A DNA stretch of 61,011 nt from Candidatus Palauibacter polyketidifaciens (GTDB lineage: Bacteria; Gemmatimonadota; Gemmatimonadetes; Palauibacterales; Palauibacteraceae): assembly GCF_947581785.1 (NCBI RefSeq), contig NZ_CANPVO010000022.1, forward strand, positions 1-61,011, in the 5' to 3' direction. A program made the translations under genes and the position numbers. The notes beneath the pieces were generated by a model. It worked only from the letters and a program-made list of their open reading frames with translations, was not told where the DNA came from and searched no databases. This document shows positions 54,856 to 61,011 of the stretch, piece by piece (position 1 is the first letter of the stretch; the number at the start of each line of letters is the position of its first letter).

Positions 54856-55917
54856 ATGGGCCTGGACCAGACGATCTACGGAAACACGCTGTCGGCCTGG
54901 CTGATCGCCGCCGGCATCTACGCCGTCACGACCCTCGCGCTGTGGCTGCTCGAACGCTACGCGCTGCGGGCGTTCGCGCGCTTCGCGAGCCAGACCCGGA
55001 CCTCGCTCGACGATCTCGTCGCGGATGTGCTCGGCGAGACGAAGTTCGGCCTCATCCTTTTCGTCGGGCTATTCGCCGCCTCGCTCGTCCTCGAACTCGA
55101 TCCGGTCGTCGCGCTCGTGATTCGCCGCGCCGCGGTCATCGCCGTCGTCGTCCAGGGCGGGATCTGGGCGAACGCCGCGATCGCCTTCTGGGTGCGGCGG
55201 TTCGTGGATGCCACGGCGGGCGAGGACGCGGAGGCCGTGACCATGGTCGGCGCGCTCTCCTTCGTCGGCCGGCTCGCCGTGTGGTCCGTCGCGCTCCTCC
55301 TCATTCTCGACAACCTCGGGGTCGAAGTCGCGGCCCTCCTCGCGGGCCTGGGAATCGGAGGCATCGCCGTCGCCCTCGCGGCGCAGAACGTCCTCGGAGA
55401 CCTGCTCGCATCGCTCTCCATCATCCTCGACAAACCCTTCGTCATCGGCGACTTCCTCGTCATTGGCGACTTCCAGGGGTCGGTGGAGCACATCGGCCTC
55501 AAGACGACCCGGCTGCGGAGTCTGGGGGGCGAGCAACTCATCCTCGGAAACAGCGACGTGATCAACACCCGGATCCGGAACCTCGGGCGCATGGCGGACC
55601 GGCGCGGGGCGCTGAAGATCGGCGTGACGTACGACACGCCGCGCGAGCTCCTCACGCAGATCCCCGGCTGGATCGAGGAGATCGTCGAGGCCCAGGAGGA
55701 GACCCGCTTCGACCGCTGCCACCTCTCGGGCTTCGCGGACTCCGCGATCGAGTTCGACACCATCTTCTACATGACCGTCCCCGAGTACGACCGCTTCATG
55801 GACGCGAAGCAGGCAGTGCTGCTCGCGCTTCACGAGCGGTTCGACCGGCACGGCGTCGAAATCGCCTACCCGACGCAGGTCGTCTACACGATCCCGGCGG
55901 CGCCGGCGGCTCGTTGA
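54856..55917 (+). CDS. mechanosensitive channel, MscS family
   Basis: A 353-residue membrane channel. About four to five hydrophobic helices are followed by the pore-lining/beta segment GIGGIAVALAAQNVLGDLLASLSIILDKPFVIGDFLVIG, then KTTRLRSLGGEQLILGNSDVINTRIRNL and the C-terminal alpha/beta vestibule. It releases solutes upon hypo-osmotic stress. Length fits the small MscS group. Its stop codon overlaps the -35 element of the next promoter. Confidence 0.95.
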   Translation: MGLDQTIYGNTLSAWLIAAGIYAVTTLALWLLERYALRAFARFASQTRTSLDDLVADVLGETKFGLILFVGLFAASLVLELDPVVALVIRRAAVIAVVVQGGIWANAAIAFWVRRFVDATAGEDAEAVTMVGALSFVGRLAVWSVALLLILDNLGVEVAALLAGLGIGGIAVALAAQNVLGDLLASLSIILDKPFVIGDFLVIGDFQGSVEHIGLKTTRLRSLGGEQLILGNSDVINTRIRNLGRMADRRGALKIGVTYDTPRELLTQIPGWIEEIVEAQEETRFDRCHLSGFADSAIEFDTIFYMTVPEYDRFMDAKQAVLLALHERFDRHGVEIAYPTQVVYTIPAAPAAR

Positions 55918-55941
55918 CAGGAACCCGCGTGAACCGATAGT
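55914..55941 (+). promoter_or_regulatory. likely prs promoter
   Basis: TTGACA (55914-55919), a perfect -35, then 16 nt and GATAGT (55936-55941). It lies across the mscS stop codon and would give a leader of about 140 nt before prs. The leader has no obvious riboswitch by eye. Confidence 0.55.
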
Positions 55942-56090
55942 CTGGGCGGCTGTCGCCGTGGGGTCCGTCCCTGTGGCACACGGGTTCGGGACCCACACAG
56001 TTTTCTCTCCATTCCGGTACGGTTTCTGCGTGCGGTATGCGCGCCGAAGCGACGAGCGCCGGAACCAGACCAGCGAGCCAGTCGACACGC

Positions 56091-57056
56091 ATGGACACCA
56101 CGGACTTCTCGTTCCATACGAGTCCGATCATGCTGCTTTCGGGTACGGCGAATCCCGCCCTCGCGCAGGGCATCGCCGACGTGCTCGGAGAGCGGCTGTG
56201 CGACGTCACGATCAAGCGGTTCGCCGACGGCGAGATCTTCGTGCGCATCGACGAGAACGTCCGCGGACGCGACGTCTTCCTCATCCAGCCCACGAACCCG
56301 CCCGCGGAGAACGTGCTCGAACTCCTCATCCTCATCGACGCGGCGAAGCGCGCCTCGGCGGCGAGGGTCACGGCCGTCGTCCCGTACTACGGGTACGGCC
56401 GCTCCGACCGGAAGGATCAGCCGCGCGTGTCGATCGCGGCGAAGCTGCTCGCGAACCTGATGACGGCCGCGGGGGCGGACCGGGTTCTCTCGATCGACTT
56501 CCACCAGCACCAGATCCAGGGCTTCTTCGACATCCCGGTGGACCACCTGTATGCGGCTCCGGTCTTCCGGCGCTACTACGAGATGAAGAAGCTGGACAAC
56601 CTGGTCGTCGTCGCGACGGATGTGAGCGCGGCGAAGATGGCGCGCGGCTACGCCCGCCGTCTCGGTGGAGACCTCGCGATCATCGACAAGCGGCGTCCGG
56701 CGCCGAACGAGGCGGAGGTCTCGAACATCGTGGGCGAGGTCGAGGGGAAGCACTGCATCGTGCCCGACGACATGATCGACACGGCGGGGACGATGGTGTC
56801 GGCCATCGAGGTGCTCAAGGAGCGCGGCGCGCTGGACGTCTACGTCCTCGCCACGCACCCCCTCTTCTCCGGTCCGGCGCTCGAGCGCCTCGGGTCGGCC
56901 GATGTGAAGGAGATCACGGTGACGGACACCGTGCCGCTCGCTCCGGGAGTGCAGGACGCGCTCCCCAACCTGACCGTGCTTTCCGTGGCGAGCCTGCTCG
57001 CGCAGGCCATCGAGAGCACGCACACGAACAGTTCCGTGAGCATGTTGTTCAAGTAG
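56091..57056 (+). CDS. prs: ribose-phosphate pyrophosphokinase
   Basis: A 321-residue enzyme making PRPP from ribose-5-phosphate and ATP, feeding purine, pyrimidine, His and Trp synthesis. GTANPALAQGIAD and KRFADGEIFVRIDENVRG start the fold; YYGYGRSDRKDQPR is the ATP-binding flexible loop; ATDVSAAKMARGYA and DDMIDTAGTM form the metal and PRPP-binding sites. ATG 56091 is preferred because earlier in-frame codons read as low-complexity; neither start has a good ribosome binding site. rplY follows after 8 nt. Confidence 0.97.
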   Translation: MDTTDFSFHTSPIMLLSGTANPALAQGIADVLGERLCDVTIKRFADGEIFVRIDENVRGRDVFLIQPTNPPAENVLELLILIDAAKRASAARVTAVVPYYGYGRSDRKDQPRVSIAAKLLANLMTAAGADRVLSIDFHQHQIQGFFDIPVDHLYAAPVFRRYYEMKKLDNLVVVATDVSAAKMARGYARRLGGDLAIIDKRRPAPNEAEVSNIVGEVEGKHCIVPDDMIDTAGTMVSAIEVLKERGALDVYVLATHPLFSGPALERLGSADVKEITVTDTVPLAPGVQDALPNLTVLSVASLLAQAIESTHTNSSVSMLFK

Positions 57057-57064
57057 GAGACAAG

Positions 57065-57721
57065 ATGACGAACGAATCCGTCAGACTGACGGCGCGGGCG
57101 CGGACGACGTCCGGAAAGGGCGCCGCGAGGCAGCTTCGCCGGAGCGGCGAGTTGCCCGCCGTCGTGTACGGGCGCCGCGATGAGACCGAGTCGCTGGCGC
57201 TGGACACGCATGAGCTTACGCGCCTTCTGAGCCGGATCCATGCGGCCACGACGGTGATCGACCTCGAGATCGACGGCAGCAAGCCGCGCCCGGTCCTGAT
57301 CCGCGAGATCCAGCGACACCCGTATCGACCCCAGCTTCTGCACGTGGACTTCTTCGAGATTCGCGCGGACGTGAAGATCCGCGTGCAGGTGCCGGTCCAC
57401 CTCGTGGAGACGCCAGCCGGCGTTGAGATGGGCGGCATGTTGCAGTTCCTCCGGCACGAACTCGAAGTCGAGTGTCTGCCGAACGAGATCCCATCCGGAT
57501 TCGAAGTCGACGTCTCGGCCCTCGAAATCGGCGACTCGCTTCACGTCTCGGACGTGGATGCGGGCGGGGTCGCGATCCTCGAAGATGAGGCGGTCACGAT
57601 CTGCACGGTCGTGCCGCCGGCCCTTGAGGAAGAAGAGGAAGTGGACGAGGAACTGGACGAGGAAGTGGAAGGCGAAGGGGAGGAGGCCGAGGCCGCGGGC
57701 GACGAACCGGAGGAGGACTGA
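57065..57721 (+). CDS. rplY: 50S ribosomal protein L25, CTC type
   Basis: A 218-residue 5S rRNA-binding protein. RTTSGKGAARQLRRSGELPAVVYG is the N-terminal RNA-binding domain, followed by the TL5/CTC beta domain (HVDFFEIRADVKIRVQVPVHLV; LEVECLPNEIP). The last 30 or so residues are almost all Glu/Asp with some Gly. GGAG before the ATG is a clear ribosome binding site. It is transcribed between prs and pth, the usual order in many bacteria. Confidence 0.97.
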   Translation: MTNESVRLTARARTTSGKGAARQLRRSGELPAVVYGRRDETESLALDTHELTRLLSRIHAATTVIDLEIDGSKPRPVLIREIQRHPYRPQLLHVDFFEIRADVKIRVQVPVHLVETPAGVEMGGMLQFLRHELEVECLPNEIPSGFEVDVSALEIGDSLHVSDVDAGGVAILEDEAVTICTVVPPALEEEEEVDEELDEEVEGEGEEAEAAGDEPEED

Positions 57722-57754
57722 GCCGGACGGCGGGATCCGGTCTGCGCCGGCACC

Positions 57755-58324
57755 GTGCGTCTGCTTCTCGCGCTGGGAAACCCCGGCGCGAAGTACCGGG
57801 ATACGCGGCACAACATCGGTTGGTGGCTCGCGGATCGCCTGGCGCTCCGGTGGGGCGGCGGACCGTTTCGCGCGGCCGGCGCCACGGCCTGGACGACGGG
57901 AGCGGGACGGCCCGGAGTCGAGATCCACAAGCCGCTGACGTACATGAACCGGAGCGGCGAATCGCTGGCCGCGCTGCTCGCCGCGCGGAGGTTCGACCCC
58001 GCGGCCGATCTGCTCGTCCTCGTCGACGATGTCGCGCTGCCGGCGGGTCGCTTTCGCTTGAGGGCGAGGGGGTCGCCGGGCGGGCACAACGGCCTCGCCT
58101 CGATATCGGCGAGTCTCGGTTCCGACGGTTACGGCCGCCTCCGGCTCGGCGTCGGACGGCCGCCGGACGAACGCATCGACCTCGCGGGCTGGGTGTTGTC
58201 AGGGATGCCGCGAGCGGAGGAAGAGGAAGCGCTGGGGGGCTTCCCCCGGGCCGTGGAAGCGGTGGAATACTGGCTGGAACATGGCGTGGAAGCGGCGATG
58301 AACCGCTTCAACCGTCCGGGGTGA
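57755..58324 (+). CDS. pth: peptidyl-tRNA hydrolase
   Basis: A 189-residue enzyme releasing tRNA from prematurely ended peptides. LALGNPGAKYRDTRHNIG contains the conserved Asn and catalytic His (about residues 9 and 19); KPLTYMNRSGESL holds the tRNA-binding Asn; LVDDVALPAG holds the Asp; GGHNGLAS is the third motif. GTG 57755 starts exactly at the conserved N-terminus. The length is typical. Confidence 0.97.
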   Translation: MRLLLALGNPGAKYRDTRHNIGWWLADRLALRWGGGPFRAAGATAWTTGAGRPGVEIHKPLTYMNRSGESLAALLAARRFDPAADLLVLVDDVALPAGRFRLRARGSPGGHNGLASISASLGSDGYGRLRLGVGRPPDERIDLAGWVLSGMPRAEEEEALGGFPRAVEAVEYWLEHGVEAAMNRFNRPG

Positions 58325-58386
58325 GCCCCGCGGATCAGGCGACAATCACAGGATAGTCAAAGGGACAGGCAAGGGAGTACGGCAAC

Positions 58387-60534
58387 GTGGGCGGAAACTT
58401 GGTCGGAAACATCGATTTTGCGATCGGGCTCGGCGTGATCGGGCTCGTCTTCTCCTTCGCGCTCTTCATGTACGTGAAGGCGCAGCCCGTCGGAAACGAT
58501 AAGATGGCCGAGCTGGCGGAGGCGATCCACTCGGGCGCGATGGCGTTCCTGCGGCGGGAATACACGGTGCTGCTGCCGTTCATCGTCGTCGTCGCGGCCC
58601 TCCTGTTCTGGCTCGTGGGCCCGCACACGGCGGTGGCCTACGCGCTGGGCGCGGCGTGCTCGATCCTGGCGGGCTTCTTCGGCATGAAGGCGGCGACGGC
58701 GGCCAACGTCCGGACCTCCGAGGCGGCGCGCGCGGACGGCCAGGCCAAGGCACTCCGGGTCGCCTTCTCCGGCGGGGCCGTAATGGGCATCGCCGTAGCG
58801 GCGCTCGGCCTGCTCGGGATCGGCGCCGTGATCATGATCTACGATCCCCAGGCGACCGGCTTCCGCCCCTTCGGCGAGATCATCTCGGGCTTCGCGATGG
58901 GCGCCTCGTCGATCGCGCTCTTCGCGCGCGTGGGCGGCGGCATCTACACGAAGGCGGCCGACGTCGGCGCGGACCTGGTGGGCAAGGTCGAGGCGGGCAT
59001 CCCGGAGGACGATCCCCGCAACCCGGCGACGATCGCGGACAACGTGGGCGACAACGTGGGCGACGTGGCGGGGATGGGCGCGGACATTTTCGAGTCGTAC
59101 GTCGGCTCCGTCATCGCCACGATCGTCATCGGCGTGACGAGCGCGATGATCCTCGACGGGGCCCGGCTCCAGGCCGTGGCGCTCCCGGTCCTCTACATCA
59201 TGGCAGGCTTCCTCGCGAGCGCCGTCGGCGTCCTCGCCATCCGCGTCCTCGAGCGCATGAGTCCCGCGGCGGCCCTCCGCTGGGCGCCGATCATCGGGGC
59301 CGTGATCTTCTGGGTCGTGGCGTACGCGATCACGGTGAACCTCCAGATCTTCGACGCCGCGGCGCAGGGCAAGTGGGTCTTCATCCACCCGAACGCCGGT
59401 CCCTTCTGGGCCATGCTCTTCGGCTCCCTCGTCGGGATCGCGATCGGCCTCGTGACGGAGTACTACACGGCGGAGAAGCCGATCCGGCGCATCGCCTCGG
59501 CCTCCGAGACCGGCTCAGCGACGAACATCATCACGGGACTCGCGGTCGGGATGGAGTCCACCGCGATCCCCATGCTCCTGATCTCCGCCGCGATCTTCCT
59601 CGCCTTCAACTTCGCGGGACTGTACGGGATCGGGATCGCCGCCGTGGGGATGCTGGCCACGGTCGGCGTGACGATGTCCGTGGACGCGTACGGCCCGGTG
59701 GCGGACAACGCGGGCGGGATCTCGGAGATGGCGGAACTGGGGCCCGAGGTTCGCTCGGTGACCGACTCGCTCGACTCGCTCGGCAACACGACGGCGGCGA
59801 TCGGGAAGGGCTTCGCGGTCGGCTCCGCCGCGCTCACGGCGCTGGCCCTGTTCTCCGCCTACGCGAACGCGGTGGGTCTGCGCGAGACCGGGATCAACCT
59901 CATCGATCCGCTCGTCGTGATGGGGCTCTTCATCGGCGGCGTGACGCCCTTCTTCATCGCCGCGCTCACGATGACGGCGGTGGGACGGGCGGCGGCCGGC
60001 ATGGTGGCGGAGGTCCGTCGCCAGTTCCGCGAGATCCCGGGCATCATGGAGGGGACGGCGAAGCCGGATTCGGCGCGCTGCGTGGACATCTCCACGAAGG
60101 CGGCGCTCCGCGAGATGATCGTGCCGGGCCTCGTGGCCATCATCGTCCCCATCATGGTCGGCCGCTTTCTGGGCGTCGCGGCGCTCGGCGGCTCGCTGGC
60201 CGGCGCGACCGTGAGCGGCGTGCTGCTCGCGCTCTTCATGGCGAACTCCGGGGGCGCGTGGGACAACGCCAAGAAGTACATCGAGACCGGAGCCCACGGG
60301 GGGAAGGGTTCCGACCCGCACAAGGCGGCCGTGGTCGGCGACACGGTGGGCGATCCCTTCAAGGACACGTCCGGGCCATCGATGAACATCGTCGTGAAGC
60401 TGATGAGCGTCGTCTCGCTCGTCCTCGCACCCTGGTTCGTGGACGTGCACGGGATGGCCGCCGCCGCGCCGGAGGTCGTGGAGACCGCCCTCGCCGCCGT
60501 CGGCGGAGTACTGCGGACGCTCGGATTGTTCTAG
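58387..60534 (+). CDS. hppA: K+-dependent-type membrane pyrophosphatase
   Basis: A 715-residue ion-pumping pyrophosphatase with about 16 transmembrane helices. [20 protein letters not shown] and [21 protein letters not shown] are the pyrophosphate/Mg site signatures, repeated as [16 protein letters not shown] near the C-terminus. The segment [18 protein letters not shown] has Ala where K+-independent enzymes have Lys, indicating the K+-dependent class; H+ versus Na+ as the pumped ion is not decided. GTG 58387 has AAGGGAG about 9 nt upstream. Confidence 0.96.
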   Translation: MGGNLVGNIDFAIGLGVIGLVFSFALFMYVKAQPVGNDKMAELAEAIHSGAMAFLRREYTVLLPFIVVVAALLFWLVGPHTAVAYALGAACSILAGFFGMKAATAANVRTSEAARADGQAKALRVAFSGGAVMGIAVAALGLLGIGAVIMIYDPQATGFRPFGEIISGFAMGASSIALFARVGGGIYTKAADVGADLVGKVEAGIPEDDPRNPATIADNVGDNVGDVAGMGADIFESYVGSVIATIVIGVTSAMILDGARLQAVALPVLYIMAGFLASAVGVLAIRVLERMSPAAALRWAPIIGAVIFWVVAYAITVNLQIFDAAAQGKWVFIHPNAGPFWAMLFGSLVGIAIGLVTEYYTAEKPIRRIASASETGSATNIITGLAVGMESTAIPMLLISAAIFLAFNFAGLYGIGIAAVGMLATVGVTMSVDAYGPVADNAGGISEMAELGPEVRSVTDSLDSLGNTTAAIGKGFAVGSAALTALALFSAYANAVGLRETGINLIDPLVVMGLFIGGVTPFFIAALTMTAVGRAAAGMVAEVRRQFREIPGIMEGTAKPDSARCVDISTKAALREMIVPGLVAIIVPIMVGRFLGVAALGGSLAGATVSGVLLALFMANSGGAWDNAKKYIETGAHGGKGSDPHKAAVVGDTVGDPFKDTSGPSMNIVVKLMSVVSLVLAPWFVDVHGMAAAAPEVVETALAAVGGVLRTLGLF

Positions 60535-60545
60535 CCGTTGGTACG

Positions 60546-60568
60546 GCCGCCGGATGCGGGCCGGCGGC
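60546..60568 (+). terminator. GC hairpin after hppA
   Basis: GCCGCCGG / CCGGCGGC, 8 perfect base pairs around a 7-nt loop, starts 12 nt after the hppA stop. No T-run follows, so it may be a weak or Rho-aided terminator, or a 3' stabiliser. The remaining gap to rpsF has TTGACA (60572-60577) without a well-spaced -10 element and an imperfect CAGCG...CGCTG stem. Confidence 0.35.
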
Positions 60569-60696
60569 GCCTTGACAGCGGCGCTACATTAGCTGCGCTG
60601 CCTCCACATACGGCTTCGCCGCCCCGCGGCGCGCCGACGAACACAGACTCCTGCTCCGACCGCGGGTCGGGGCCGACCAGACCGAGGGAGTTCTTC

Positions 60697-61011
60697 ATGC
60701 GCGATTACGAAATCGTGTACATCTTCCGTGTGAGCCTGACCTCCGAGGAGATCGAGGCGAAGCTCAAGCGGTACCAGGCCATCATCACGGCCGACGGTTC
60801 GGGCGAAGTCACCGCCTCCGTCCACTGGGGCAAGCGTCAACTCGCCTACCCCATCCAGAAGCAGCCGAACGGCTACTACGTCGTGGCCCGGTTCACTTCG
60901 TCGCCCGATCCGCTCCAGGAGTTGGAGCGCGCGCTGAAGCTCGAGGACGACGTCCTCCGGTATCTGATCGTGATCCAGGAACATCCGTGGCCGCTTCCCG
61001 ATCCGGCGCCG
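60697..61011 (+). CDS. rpsF: 30S ribosomal protein S6 (3' end outside window)
   Basis: 105 codons are visible and the frame runs off the window without a stop. RDYEIVYIFRVSLTSEEIEAKLKRYQAIITADG starts the S6 fold; WGKRQLAYPIQKQPNGYYVVARF is the signature strand pair; LKLEDDVLRYLIVIQ is the last strand. GAGGGAG lies about 7 nt before the ATG. S6 binds 16S rRNA with S18 in the small-subunit platform; rpsR is expected just beyond the window. Confidence 0.96.
   Translation, partial: MRDYEIVYIFRVSLTSEEIEAKLKRYQAIITADGSGEVTASVHWGKRQLAYPIQKQPNGYYVVARFTSSPDPLQELERALKLEDDVLRYLIVIQEHPWPLPDPAP

Noticed and set aside
55958-57064. Upstream extension of rplY through prs
   Set aside because: It is an Arg-rich shadow of prs; ATG 57065 has GGAG and begins the conserved L25 domain.
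60572-60590. TTGACA/TACATT as rpsF promoter
   Set aside because: Only 7 nt separate the two hexamers; no well-spaced partner found.

Overview
The window is about 61 kb of very GC-rich bacterial chromosome. Genes are tightly packed in head-to-tail runs and often overlap by 4 nt (ATGA, GTGA, TTGA). Several protein types point to Gemmatimonadota or a close relative, possibly a host-associated or marine lineage: sortilin/VPS10-like Asp-box proteins, CRTAC1/ASPIC-type FG-GAP proteins, a K+-dependent-type membrane pyrophosphatase and split PntA. This placement is an inference from protein flavour; there is no rRNA in the window. No prophage, insertion sequence or CRISPR array was found.

Positions 1-13.4 kb hold two carbohydrate loci on the minus strand, separated by a plus-strand cysteine synthase gene. 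The first locus runs from an MGH1/GH63-like glycosidase to a fused nucleotidyltransferase-galactokinase and a DUF5107 lipoprotein (cut by the window edge). The second runs from another (alpha/alpha)6-type glycosidase to a complete ABC sugar importer: ATPase, lipoprotein binding protein, a MalF-like permease with an unusual extension, and a MalG-like permease. Together they suggest uptake and breakdown of a galactose-containing glycan, with conversion of galactose to an activated sugar.

Positions 13.5-33 kb are rich in exported proteins: a small lipoprotein, a leucine-rich-repeat metallopeptidase, a ten-Asp-box VPS10-like protein, a Tat-exported SelA-like PLP protein, the three-gene proton-translocating transhydrogenase (pntA1-pntA2-pntB), and two tandem FG-GAP/ASPIC lipoproteins, one an internal duplication. 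Several of these genes lack a standard start codon at the expected place.

Positions 33-37.2 kb hold a DsbA-like lipoprotein and a group II PLP decarboxylase, divergent from an SF1 helicase; the two divergent start codons overlap in one CATG. From 37.2 to 37.9 kb is the only long gene-free stretch. It has a near-consensus promoter, a chain of hairpins whose loops mostly carry GGA, and a strong UUCG-capped hairpin, all flanked by AT-rich inverted repeats. I read it as a structured noncoding RNA gene, possibly of the CsrB/RsmZ type; this is the most interesting locus in the window.

Positions 37.9-61 kb are housekeeping genes on the plus strand: dtd, a SLOG protein, recA-recX-alaS, an SDR enzyme, cca-rarA-hflX, pdxJ, an LPG-synthase-like membrane protein, ispE, tRNA-Gln(UUG), a DUF255 protein, an MscS channel, prs, rplY, pth, hppA and the start of rpsF. 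The tRNA gene has no encoded CCA, which fits the cca gene upstream. The DUF255 start codon lies only 4 nt after the tRNA.
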